DNA of 64,000 nucleotides. Origin: Euphorbia lathyris (lineage: Eukaryota; Streptophyta; Magnoliopsida; Malpighiales; Euphorbiaceae). A model generated the notes under the pieces. That model did not search any database. It was given only the letters and a program-made list of their open reading frames with translations, and was not told the DNA's origin. Where the stretch lies: positions 33,075,501 to 33,139,500 of the forward strand of contig NC_088915.1 of assembly GCF_963576675.1 (NCBI RefSeq). Reading direction: 5' to 3'. Each line of letters begins with the position of its first letter. Positions within the stretch are counted from its first letter, which is position 1. This document shows, piece by piece, positions 33,904 through 43,914 of this stretch. Made by a program: the position numbers and the translations under genes.

Positions 33904-34938
33904 TTGATTGAGGAAAAGAAGATAGCTGATCCTTCATCAGCAAGCCCTTCCAATAGGCGTAATCCATTGCCTAATCATAGGGTGAGCATGATCGGATTCG
34001 GTCTGAAAGAAAGTGTAGTGATGAAATCCTTCGAGGAAAATGAAGAGGAGTTGCTGGACTCCGATGAAAAGGGCAATATAGGAAATGGTCTATATGTGTC
34101 CTTCCTTGGCGAGGAACAGGAAGGTGAACCGATGGATGAAGGTTTGGACGGTGGAGCACCGTATGATGAAGATAGTGCCGAAGAGACTGGGGAAGGGCCA
34201 TCTCGGACTATTGTGCCAGAATTGGGTCTGTTTAGTGGTGGAGAGGATCCCGATGTGCACCTGCGTGAATATATGCACGATATGTTTGTTGAATCCTTCG
34301 GAGTGGATGAGATTCCTCAGTGGTTCCACCATTCGCTAATAGGCGAGTCTTTGGGGTGGTTCCACTCGTTACCCGACTCTTGTAAGCATGATTGGGAGCG
34401 GTTGTCAGATTTATTCCTAGAAAAGTACCAGAGAGCTAAGGACAGGACCGCAGAGCGCTTTGCGATGCAGATTGGACCTATCAAGCGTCCGTTACCGAGG
34501 GTCAGTAAGTATAACGGCAATAAGGATCCGATGGAACATCTTCACTTCTACTTGTTGGCCATGGGGCCTTTGGGTTTTAATGAAGGAGAGATCACCAGCT
34601 TGTTATGTAATTCGCTGATGGGTGAGCCGTTGATGTGGTATATGTCACTTCCGATGCATGTCAAGACCGATTGGACGGCAATGACGAAGAGGTTTATCAA
34701 AGAGTATACGATATGGATGCTGGCGGAGCAAACCCCGGACTCGCCCTCTTACGAAACACCCGAGGCAGTGTTGGCAATGCCTAGGTATGGTGGATACCGA
34801 GATCCTATTGAGCATGCGAGGATATTCCGCAACCATATGTATGACGCCGGGTTCCCGCAAGGTGAATTACATGAACATTTCCCGGAAACCCTCATGGGAG
34901 AAGCCTTGTTGTGGCACTAAGGCCTATCAGAGGAGGAA
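33904..34938 (+). pseudogene. Extra capsid-like modules M1, M2 and start of M3
   Basis: Same frame as gag and pol. After an acidic linker, three segments repeat the capsid signature. M1 (34213-34440) has SLIGESLGWFHSLP and DWERLSDLFLEKY. M2 (34489-34710) has KYNGNKDPMEHL, SLMGEPLMWYMSLP and DWTAMTKRFIKEY. M3 (from 34768) has RYGGYRDPIEHA and TLMGEALLWH. TAA 34918-34920 breaks M3, which continues downstream. There is no zinc knuckle or protease here. Such duplication of the gag domain is not something I know as a standard Tat feature. Confidence 0.75.
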
Positions 34939-37900
34939 ATGGGTCATTGGATACCGCTTAGGAGTGCTTTTGTGGCGAGATATGAGATGTATGTTCCATG
35001 GACGGGATCCCTGGAAGATCTGGATAGGATCAGGCAATTCCCCGAGGAACCATTCGTGGATTATGCTAGGTGGTGGAGGCACCGCTATGAGCAATGTCAT
35101 GAAACGATGAGTGATAAGGTGCAGCTTATATGCATACAAAGAGGTGCAATTCCGTTGGCGGCAAGAAGGATGAATAGAGTATCCCTCAGGGATTATGATG
35201 ATTTGATAGGCTGGGCTTTGTATGGATCACCGGATCCCTTTTATTTGAATACGAACGTCCCTCACGTAATGGATCTAATGATTGTGGACATTTGGGAAAG
35301 TTCTTCGGACGAGGAGGATGCTAATCGGAGGATTCCTATCAATATTTGGGATGAATCTGATGATGAGCTGGAAATCGCCGTCATGACAAGATCAGGTCGA
35401 GTGGCCGAGGGAAAGGCACCTATGGTCGAGACTGAGATAGGGGAAGGATCGGCCCCCAAACCAGATGACCAAGTTCTCGAGCAGTTGAAGAAAACACAAG
35501 CTAAGTCTACGATGTGGGAAGTTTTATGCCATTCCAAGTACCACCGTGAAAATCTGATGAAAGAGCTGGAGAATTTGGTTATTTCTACCGATACTGAGCC
35601 GGCAGCGTTAGTAGGAGCAATTATGGCCCGGAAGAAGACCGAAATCACATTTACTGACGAGGATCTCCCAGAAGAGGGGAAGGCTCACAACAAGCCTTTA
35701 TACATCCGAGCGGAAATTAACGGGAAGAAGACTAGCTGTGTGATGGTCGATGATGGATCGACCATTAATGTTTGCCCGCTGAAACTCTTGTCCAAGTTGG
35801 GGGTAGAAAGAGGAGATCTGACTGCCTCGGAAACCGTGATCAGGGCCTATGATGATAGCCGTAGGCACATTGAAGGAGTTTTTAAGGCTAAGCTGAAAGT
35901 GGGGCCGCACGAGGAGGAAACAGAATTCACGGTGCTGGATATCCCGGTAACCTTTGCCGTGTTGTTGGGACGCCCATGGTTCCACAAGTTGGGAGGTGTG
36001 CCCTCCACTCTCCACCAAATGATCAAATTCCCCTTCGGGGAGGAGATAGTGACGATCAGAGCGGAAAAATTAAGCTCGGTGGCGGCATTGGGAATCGAGC
36101 CTCAACTTTTCTCCGGATTCCAAGTTTTTGGGATCTACGAGTCTAGCATGACCACCGATGTGGTGAAGATGATGAAGGGGGGTTTCATCCCCGGTATGGG
36201 CTTGGGAGCACACCACCAAGGGTTGCCAGAATTTCCGGATTTTAAGAGTCAGAAAACCCGGAGGGGTTTGGGATATGAACTGGGAGGTCCGTCCAACGCA
36301 AGTAATGAAGGAAAAGTGGGCCTAAGGAAGTATTTTGTGAATGAGGGGCACGGAAAGGTTTATTCGGAGACTCCCAAGTCATGGACTAGCAACGAAGGAA
36401 AGATTCTGCCAGGTTTTGAGATCTTCAATGATGTTACCGACTGTGGCAAAGGAGAGGCGAGCTGCTTTGTCGAGGAGATCATGATGTTAGACCTGAATGC
36501 CGAGGAGCAGGTGATCACTATTGAAGCAACTGTGGGAGCGGCGGATGAACCTGGTACCTCCAAAGCTTATGAGAAACCCGAGAACCCTGACGATGAAAAT
36601 TGTATTACTGCTTTGTTTGAATCTGACGATGTACTCGCCAATACTATCAATGAAATGAATTCTGATTTTGCTTACTTGCTTGATGTTGATCGTGATCATT
36701 CCATGCATTCTCATTCATATAACATGCCTACATTTGAAATCAATACAATAGAAATGTCAACTTTCAATCTTGGCACGGATGAAAATCCTAAACTTATACA
36801 AATTGCTCAAGAATTAACTATTGAAGAGAGGAAAGAATTTGAGAGAATAATTAAAAAATACGAAATAGTGTTTGCTTGGACATACGAAGACATGCCAGGA
36901 ATTGATCAATCAATCGTGACTCACCGTATTCCAACATACCCCGATGCTAAGCCTGTGAAACAGAAACTCCGACGCATGAGACCGGAATGGGCAGATAAGA
37001 TCAAAGAAGAAGTGAAGAAGCAGTTAGAAGCAGGGTTCCTCGAAGTAATCGACTATCCCCCTTGGGTCGCAAATGTAGTGCCCATCGCAAAGAAGGACGG
37101 CAAAGTAAGAATGTGCGTCGATTATAGAGATCTTAACAAGGCGTGCCCCAAAGATGAATTCGCGTTGCCTCATATTAACGTGTTGATCGATAGTTCAGCA
37201 TCAAGCGTCTTACACACGAATGTGGACGGTTTCATGGGCTACATGCAAGTTCAGATGGCTGAGAAACACAAAGCAAAAACCTCGTTCACAACTGAGTGGG
37301 GAACATACTGCTATAGGGTGATGCCGTTTGGTTTGAAAAATGCCGGGGCAACTTACCAGCGAATGGCTACGGCACTGTTCCATGATATGATGCACAAAGA
37401 GGTAGAGGTTTATGTGGACGACATGATGGTCAAGTCGGAGACGAGAGAGGGGCATTTCGCTGCACTCGAGAAGTTTTTGGCCCGAATTGCAGAATTCAAA
37501 CTAAGGTTAAACCCGAAAAAGTGCTTCTTCGGTGTTTCATCGGGAAAGATCTTAGGCTATGTAATCGGAAATAGGGGAATTGAAGTAGATCCCGACAAAG
37601 TAAAGGCCATACGAGAAATGCCAGCGCCAAAGAATGAGAAAGAAGTGAGAGGGTTTCTAGGGCAAGTTCAGTATATCAGTCGGTTCATAGCAAGACTCAC
37701 CGCAATCTGCGAGCCAATCTTTAAGTTGCTGCGGAAAGATCAACCCACGATTTGGAATGATAAGTGTCAGCAAGCCTTGGAGAACGTCCGGAAATATTTG
37801 TCTAATCCACCTATTCTGAGACCGCTTAAACTGGGAAAACCGCTTCTCCTCTATGTAGCGATCGAGGAGCGATCCATTGGGGCAATGCTGGCCCAGGAAG

Positions 37901-40008
37901 GGGACACTGGTGTGGAGCACGCGGTATATTATCTGAGTAAGAAGTTCCTGGAGTACGAGCTTAAGTATAACATGATCGAAAAGACGTGCGTGGCAGTAGT
38001 ATGGCTAACAAAGAAACTACGGCACTATTTTCAATCTTACAAAGTGATCATTATTTCCCGGATGGATCCGGTGAAGTATCTGTACCGAACTCCGTCTCTA
38101 ACAGGGAAGCTAGCCCGATGGTTGCTGCTTTTGTCCGAATTTGATATCGAATATGTAACGAAGAAGGTTATCAAGGGGAGAGCCGTAGCAGAATTTCTGG
38201 CCAACCAACCTCTGAACGTAGAAGAGGAAGAGATAAACTATGATTTCCCCGATGAGCACTTGAACGCAATAGAAGTTATACCATGGATAATGTTCTTCGA
38301 TGGAGCAATTAATTCGAATGGAGCCGGAGTAGGGGTGCTACTTATCTCACCAGAAGGAGAAAGGATCCCAATGGCAAAGAAGCTATCCTTCCCTATCACC
38401 AATAATATGGCCGAATATGAAGCGTGCATCTACGGGTTGGAGTCATTAGCAGCACTGGGAGCATCATATGTGGAAATCTGGGGCGACTCAAAGCTGATCA
38501 TCGAACAGGCACAAGGAAACGGGGAAGTAAGGGAAGAAAGGTTACGTCCATACTTAGACCAGCTAGAAGGGTTGGCACAAAGATTCAATGAATGTCGTTT
38601 TTATCATATTTCTCGAGCACGGAACCAGGCAGCGGATGCTTTGGCCACTTTGGTGTCAATATGGGATAATCCTTGGAACCTTGCCTCGAAGCCTTTGGTG
38701 TTGAGAAGGTCTCACAAACCATGCTACGAAGATGTAATGTTGTTGGGGGCAGATGAAAAACCTTGGTATTTCGATATCGTAAACTTCATGAAGAGTGGAA
38801 CATACCCGGCAGAATCAGAACTTAGGGATCAGGCTGTGATTAGAAGGTTAGCACAGCAGTTCGTCATCCACAACGACTTGCTTTACAAAAGGCACACCGA
38901 TGGTTTACAACTGAGGTGCTTGGATGCGGGAGAAGCCCGTGAGGCAATGGAGTTAGTACACTCAGGAATTTATGGAGCCCATATGGGAGGGGCGGTGTTG
39001 GCAAAGAAAATCATAAGGCAAAGCTTCTATTGGCTCACCATGGAAAGAGATTGTAACGAATATGCGAAGAAATGCCATGATTGTCAAATCCATGGAGATT
39101 ATAATCATTTACCAGCTATGGAACTGCACGTGTTAGCACCCATTTGGCCGTTTGCGGCTTGGGGCATTGATATTATCGGAGAGGTGAGGCCTAATGCTTC
39201 GAACGGGCACAAATTCATTGCAGTCGCTATTGATTATTTCACCAAGTGGGTGGAGGCAGAATCATTTAGCAAGTTGGGGTCTAAACAGATGAGGAAGTTC
39301 ATCGAAAAGCACTTGATCACCAGGTTCGGAGTGCCTCATCATATGATCACGAATAATGGGGTCCAGTTTCAAGGAGAAGTGAAAAGTCTATTCCAAGAGT
39401 ACGGTATTGAACATCATAGGTCTTCTCCGTATCGTCCGCAAGCTAATGGCGCAGTAGAGGCAGCTAATAAGAACCTTAAAAGGATTCTCGTAAAGACAGT
39501 AGAATCGCATCGGAATTGGCACGAACAGCTCCCACTCGCTTTATGGGCTTATCGCACGACAGTTAGAACGTCAACTGGGGCAACGCCGTTCTCCTTGGTA
39601 TACGGTGCAGAAGTCGTTCTCCCGATTGAGGTTGAAAAGCGATCATTGAGAATCGCAGTAGAAGCAGAGATTCCCGAGACGGAATGGGTGAAGAAGCGGT
39701 ATGAACAGTTAGCATTGGTGGACGAGAAAAGGATGGAGGCCCTTTACCATGTGCAGTTATATCAGCGAAGGATGGCCCGAGCCTTCAACAAAAAGGTCAA
39801 GGCCAGCCCTATCAAAGAAGGGGATATGGTGCTAAAACAGATCCGTGTGACGCACACCGACCCGAGGAGCAAGTTTAGGCCGAACTGGGAAGGGTCGTTC
39901 TTCGTGAAGAAGATACCAAGCAAAGGAGCGGTGAAGTTAACTACTATGGACGGCATGGAGTTCTCCGAACCTACCAATCTGGATAGGCTCAAGAAATACT
40001 TTTCGTAA
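34939..40008 (+). CDS. pol: Tat Pol: end of M3, protease, RT, RNase H, second RNase H, integrase
   Basis: A 1689-residue open frame. It begins with the rest of capsid-like M3 (FVDYARWWRHRYEQ at about 35056). Next come an aspartic protease with MVDDGSTINVCPL (about 35743), a glycine-rich G-patch-like segment (FIPGMGLGAHHQG, about 36184), and reverse transcriptase with MCVDYRDLNKACPK, FGLKNAGATYQRM and YVDD at 37411-37422. RNase H 1 follows, then a second RNase H with MFFDGAINSNGAG, NNMAEYEA and GDSKLIIEQ. Integrase has an HHCC region ending CHDCQ, D in WGIDIIG, ITNNG instead of ITDNG at 39346-39360, and E in NGAVEAANK. The Asn at 39352-39354 replaces the second catalytic Asp. The start is downstream of the stop at 34918; the natural protein is probably one Gag-Pol chain. 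Confidence 0.9.
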   Translation: MGHWIPLRSAFVARYEMYVPWTGSLEDLDRIRQFPEEPFVDYARWWRHRYEQCHETMSDKVQLICIQRGAIPLAARRMNRVSLRDYDDLIGWALYGSPDPFYLNTNVPHVMDLMIVDIWESSSDEEDANRRIPINIWDESDDELEIAVMTRSGRVAEGKAPMVETEIGEGSAPKPDDQVLEQLKKTQAKSTMWEVLCHSKYHRENLMKELENLVISTDTEPAALVGAIMARKKTEITFTDEDLPEEGKAHNKPLYIRAEINGKKTSCVMVDDGSTINVCPLKLLSKLGVERGDLTASETVIRAYDDSRRHIEGVFKAKLKVGPHEEETEFTVLDIPVTFAVLLGRPWFHKLGGVPSTLHQMIKFPFGEEIVTIRAEKLSSVAALGIEPQLFSGFQVFGIYESSMTTDVVKMMKGGFIPGMGLGAHHQGLPEFPDFKSQKTRRGLGYELGGPSNASNEGKVGLRKYFVNEGHGKVYSETPKSWTSNEGKILPGFEIFNDVTDCGKGEASCFVEEIMMLDLNAEEQVITIEATVGAADEPGTSKAYEKPENPDDENCITALFESDDVLANTINEMNSDFAYLLDVDRDHSMHSHSYNMPTFEINTIEMSTFNLGTDENPKLIQIAQELTIEERKEFERIIKKYEIVFAWTYEDMPGIDQSIVTHRIPTYPDAKPVKQKLRRMRPEWADKIKEEVKKQLEAGFLEVIDYPPWVANVVPIAKKDGKVRMCVDYRDLNKACPKDEFALPHINVLIDSSASSVLHTNVDGFMGYMQVQMAEKHKAKTSFTTEWGTYCYRVMPFGLKNAGATYQRMATALFHDMMHKEVEVYVDDMMVKSETREGHFAALEKFLARIAEFKLRLNPKKCFFGVSSGKILGYVIGNRGIEVDPDKVKAIREMPAPKNEKEVRGFLGQVQYISRFIARLTAICEPIFKLLRKDQPTIWNDKCQQALENVRKYLSNPPILRPLKLGKPLLLYVAIEERSIGAMLAQEGDTGVEHAVYYLSKKFLEYELKYNMIEKTCVAVVWLTKKLRHYFQSYKVIIISRMDPVKYLYRTPSLTGKLARWLLLLSEFDIEYVTKKVIKGRAVAEFLANQPLNVEEEEINYDFPDEHLNAIEVIPWIMFFDGAINSNGAGVGVLLISPEGERIPMAKKLSFPITNNMAEYEACIYGLESLAALGASYVEIWGDSKLIIEQAQGNGEVREERLRPYLDQLEGLAQRFNECRFYHISRARNQAADALATLVSIWDNPWNLASKPLVLRRSHKPCYEDVMLLGADEKPWYFDIVNFMKSGTYPAESELRDQAVIRRLAQQFVIHNDLLYKRHTDGLQLRCLDAGEAREAMELVHSGIYGAHMGGAVLAKKIIRQSFYWLTMERDCNEYAKKCHDCQIHGDYNHLPAMELHVLAPIWPFAAWGIDIIGEVRPNASNGHKFIAVAIDYFTKWVEAESFSKLGSKQMRKFIEKHLITRFGVPHHMITNNGVQFQGEVKSLFQEYGIEHHRSSPYRPQANGAVEAANKNLKRILVKTVESHRNWHEQLPLALWAYRTTVRTSTGATPFSLVYGAEVVLPIEVEKRSLRIAVEAEIPETEWVKKRYEQLALVDEKRMEALYHVQLYQRRMARAFNKKVKASPIKEGDMVLKQIRVTHTDPRSKFRPNWEGSFFVKKIPSKGAVKLTTMDGMEFSEPTNLDRLKKYFS

Positions 40009-40033
40009 AAAAAAAGAGAAAGAAAAATTCCCG

Positions 40034-40186
40034 ATAGGTCGAAAACCCGCAAAAGGCAGCCTATGCAACAATAAGGGACATCCTAATGGGTGAAAACCCG
40101 AAAGGGCACTCATTTGAAAATTCCGGGATAGTAAAAGGAGAGATGAAAAATCGCTGGGATCTGAAAACCGAAAAAAGGCAGGTCCT
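40034..40186 (+). other. Three small inverted repeats just after pol
   Basis: Units at 40034-40064, 40085-40114 and 40156-40186 share the loop text GAAAACC(C)G...AAA..GGCA. Their outer stems differ but still pair: ATAGGT/GCCTAT, AATGGGT/ACTCATT and GGATCTG/CAGGTCC, with G-T wobbles. The middle unit has an inner CCC-GAAA-GGG stem with a GNRA-type loop. They could be RNA hairpins in the genomic transcript's 3' region. Confidence 0.65.
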
Positions 40187-40462
40187 GGTAACGGTAGTTA
40201 TACCTTGAGCAATTACAAAAATAATGTATAAGCGGCTAAGTATTTCTGTTATTTGTAAATAAATAAAGGCATGAGTATATTTGAAGAGAATGATTGGGAT
40301 CGTTATAATTTACTGAATGCAAGATAATATGAATCATGAGTTATACATTTCTTACCTTTCTTTTCACAATAAAAAGCCTACGTACTATCTACCCCACTCC
40401 CTATACACAAGCTATACATCGGGGTAATTCTAATAAAAGCTACGAAGCTATACATGATAAGC

Positions 40463-43400
40463 CTAATAAGGAGGGAAATCCCAGTGGGCCTCAAAGTCCC
40501 TCAGATGTGACGCCCGCTCCGCAGATAGGGTCTCCTCGGCGACTCGAAGTCTCTCCTCGGCAGCAAGACGCCCCGCGGTCTCCTCCCGCACCCTCTCCTC
40601 AACAGCAAGGCGTCCTGCGGTCTCCGCCCGCATCACCCCGGACCAGTGGTCGTTCCTCTCCCGATACACCTGGCCAACCCTGGCATCGGCCTCCCGCAGC
40701 GCTTCACTCTGTCTCAGCTCATGTGCACGGAGATCGCTCTGTAAAAAAAAAAAAAAAAAGAAAAAACAAATATAAAAAAGAAATACAGACTAGAATAGAA
40801 GTCATACATACACATGTGCATACATTCCACTACACTAAAATAAAATAAAGATACATACCAGGTGGCTGGCGCAACGCAAGCTGAGTCGATCTCTAAAGAA
40901 ACCAGATAGCCCCACATAATCGGTGCACGTCTCCCTCGAAGTCTGGAGAGCGTCTGAGGGATCAAACGGTATCCTCGACGTAAAGGCAGGAGGGGCCATC
41001 TCGACACCGGCATAGGCCACTTCGGACTCATCATAGCAAATGGTCGAGAAATCCCTCCCAAAGTCGGGGATAGGTACGCCTAAAGGGGACCACTCTGGTC
41101 GAGCAGCGACAGAGGACTCGCCGGCACAATGTGTCGGCTCGCTCGTAGACGCCTGAGCACGGGCATCATCGAAGAAATCTGACATGTGGGCACTCCTCCA
41201 GGAACCCTCCTGTAAGCAAAGGCACAGTAAATACCACTAACTATCTCGTAAATAAAAATAAATAGGCCGAACCACTCACCGGAATCGTCTTCCGACCGAA
41301 GACTGCAGTGACAGCCTCCCCCGAAAACACGTCCGCCACGGGGTCCACCTCCATCGCCACCGCTGGGGCATCCCTCGCGCTCAATAATGTCGATAAATAG
41401 GGAACACGGCCCCCCGACATGAACCCATACATCTCTACCAGCAAAGCGGCGAGTCAAATCCCGACGAATGACCGATAAGGGCATAGTCCGCACCGCAAAC
41501 ATGGAGACGGGGATCTCGCCTGGTGTCCAATACGAGGCACTAACCCCGGTGATGCCCCGGTCGCCCAAGTACCATGCCCGCACGCTCTGCTGCTCCTGGA
41601 TCAGAGTAACGTACACGTAATCGACACCGAAGTCAAGGTCGTCCCACCTGAATCTAATCTGAAAGCACAAAGAAAAAGTTAGGTCTGATCAAACAAAAAT
41701 CTAGCGCGATTAGAAGATATTTACCTGCCCTAAGGTCCGTGAATCAATCCAATCTAGGAGCTGCGCCACCGTTTGCCTCTCCCCGGTACCTAGACCGAAC
41801 TTGCTCCACCGAGCCATAAGTGGGGGCTTCACTACCCGTGGCCTGCGCCGACGCTCGCTGGGAAGAATCCGCCTCTCGTAGGCCCAAACCTGCTGGTAAA
41901 AACAAAGGTTATGAACAGAAGGCACGGAGAAGATAAAAGGGGCAAGTTAAGGATGAACCACATGCCAGAAGAGCAAAAGTGTAACCGCCAAAGTCCTTGC
42001 GCTTCCGGCAAGTCAGATCCAAAAACTTGTACAGGTAAGCTAGAACCGCTCCTGCCCAATCGTAAGACGCCACCGTGTCCAAATCACTGAAGGCCTGAAT
42101 AAGACCCGCATGTATCGTCCCGCTCTTGGTGCGGAAGATCGTCTCGCCTAAAGCATATACCAGGAAGCTGCGGACAGCCAGATCAGTGTCGTCGGTCCCA
42201 CAAAAGTCCCTACGACTCAAAAGCCTCGAGGTAGTGATGAACTTCGCCGGGGTGGATTTGACACCCGTGTAAACTCCCGGCCCGATCAAAGCAGCCAACC
42301 TAGCACGGTCAACCCGTGGACGCATCGTATCAAAGGAGAAGGGAATCGGAGTACCACTCCCCCGCAGCCCGGTCAGTAAAGAGAAGTCGCGGGGCGAGAT
42401 CGTCATCTCCTCGAACGAGAGGTGGAAGGTGTGGGTCGAATCAACCCATCTCTCGTATAAGGCCCGTAGGCCGAAACGGTCGCACACCCCGTTGGCACGG
42501 GGCAGTGCTAAAATAAAGGGCTCAAAGCCCAACTCTCGCACACGGGCTCTCGCCGCGGCGCCTAGCATGGAATACCACACATGAATATCTGCCGTAGTCC
42601 CAGAAATGTCGATGAACTGGAAAGAACGGAACATGTAAGTTTAAATGTTGTTCCTAGGCTTGCATCTGATGAAAGCACGTTAATCTAGCTATTCTTTCGG
42701 TCAAATCTAACCTAGAGACATCTTGTCAATTTGGACCGTCATTTTGTGAAATCTCTCCCTTAGGGTTGTTTGCATAGGATTTGATTAATTCATTATTCTT
42801 TGATCTACTCTCGTCCGCATTGGCAAAGAGAATTATTCAAGTTTTTACTATTCACGTGCATTAGTCAAGTTTTCACTATTCACGTGCATTAGTCAAGTTT
42901 TTTCTATTCACATGCATTAGTCAAGTTTTTACTATTCACGTGCATTATTCGAGTTTTACTATTCACGTGCATTAGTCAAGTTTTAATATTCACGTGCATT
43001 ATTCATGTTTTTACTATTCACGTGCACTATTCACGTTTTACTATTCACGTGCACTATTCACGTTTTACTATTCACGTTTTTACTATTCGTGTGTACTATT
43101 CACGTTTTCACTATTCACGTGCACTATTCACGTTTTTACTGTTGGCATGCATTGCTCGTATGTTTACTATTCGTATGCATATAATTCGCATTCTTCCAAA
43201 AAGACAAATAAAGTGTTACTTGCAAGCAAAAAAAATCATGTTTTCTAACTAAGGTCTTCTAAGGCAACCTAGGGATTAGCATGCAAATCATGTTCAAAGT
43301 AGAGATACTAAAGCCTAGAAATTTAGTCAAAAGACGAGGAAGTAAGAAAGTACTTACCTGGTTACAGCGGGTCCGGCTCAGATGAGATGTGGGGTCCTGA

Positions 43401-43473
43401 AAAGGGTCCACTGTAGTAAGGTTCACGAAACCCTCCTCCATGCCCTTCGTGCCATCATGTGATCCAAATCCAT
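40463..43473 (-). CDS. Antisense PMD gene of Tat element 1, six exons
   Basis: Exons on the minus strand: 43473-43358, 42616-41966, 41892-41725, 41658-41280, 41209-40859 and 40738-40463 (stop). Phases fit throughout except for one missing base in exon 1 and one extra base in exon 4, near 41420-41450. Exon 2 carries the PMD core with LGFEPFILALPRANG, ERWVDSTHTFHLSFEEMTI and LLTGLRGSGTPI. Exon 6 is a charged, alanine-rich coiled-coil tail with repeated AGRLA(V/A)EER. Intron 2 would use a GC donor (CTG|GCATGT) with a normal AG acceptor. A TATA box and CT-rich leader precede exon 1. Extra antisense ORFs are known in some plant gypsy elements. Function unknown; PMD proteins related to MAIN act in the nucleus. 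Confidence 0.8.
42845..43145 (+). repeat. CACGTG-rich irregular repeat in PMD intron 1
   Basis: Variations of TTTTACTATTCACGTGCATTAGT repeat about ten times with changing spacing, giving roughly eight exact CACGTG words. The same kind of repeat occurs at the window's end (63790-64000) in Tat element 2. The interval lies inside intron 1 of the antisense gene. Confidence 0.8.
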
Positions 43474-43557
43474 CCCGAGAATAATCCAAATCAGAAGTTA
43501 GAGAGAGAGAGAGAGAGAAGAGAGAGAAGGTGTGGGGTTGGAATGAAACCCCACCAC

Positions 43558-43566
43558 CTTATATAG
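43558..43566 (-). promoter_or_regulatory. TATA box of antisense PMD gene (element 1)
   Basis: On the minus strand CTATATAAG is followed by GGTGGTGGGG, a long CT-rich tract (43501-43530) and then exon 1 about 85 bp downstream. The same order is conserved in element 2 at 63471-63547, which supports a real promoter. Confidence 0.7.
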
Positions 43567-43914
43567 AAAAGGGGAATGGCATTCCCGTAAATATTGAAAA
43601 AGGTACGATGTGACATAAAGGTAAAAAGTAAATAATTAATTACCAGGTGCACAGACCTCCGATTTGCAGTCCGTTTCAGCCTGCGAGGCAGTGACCAATA
43701 ATGTCGAGATAGAACTCCAGACGACAGCCAATTTTTACAGAACAACGAAACTAGTCAAAATACAGACGACAGTCAACAGAAAAATAATTGTTAGTTTGAA
43801 TCATTCCGGACTAAAAAGACGTTCCTATCGAACCATTCAAACCTCCAAGACACTAGCTCCAGTGAGAAAATACAGACAACGGTGTTTTAAAAGAATTCAG
43901 AATTGTTAGAAAGA

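Noticed and set aside
40336..40848. 170-residue plus-strand ORF
   Set aside because: It is the shadow of the minus-strand coiled-coil exon 6 of the PMD gene, which has matching splice sites and a coherent protein text.
42994..43252. ORFs over the CACGTG repeat
   Set aside because: Low-complexity repeat peptide, located in an intron of the antisense gene.
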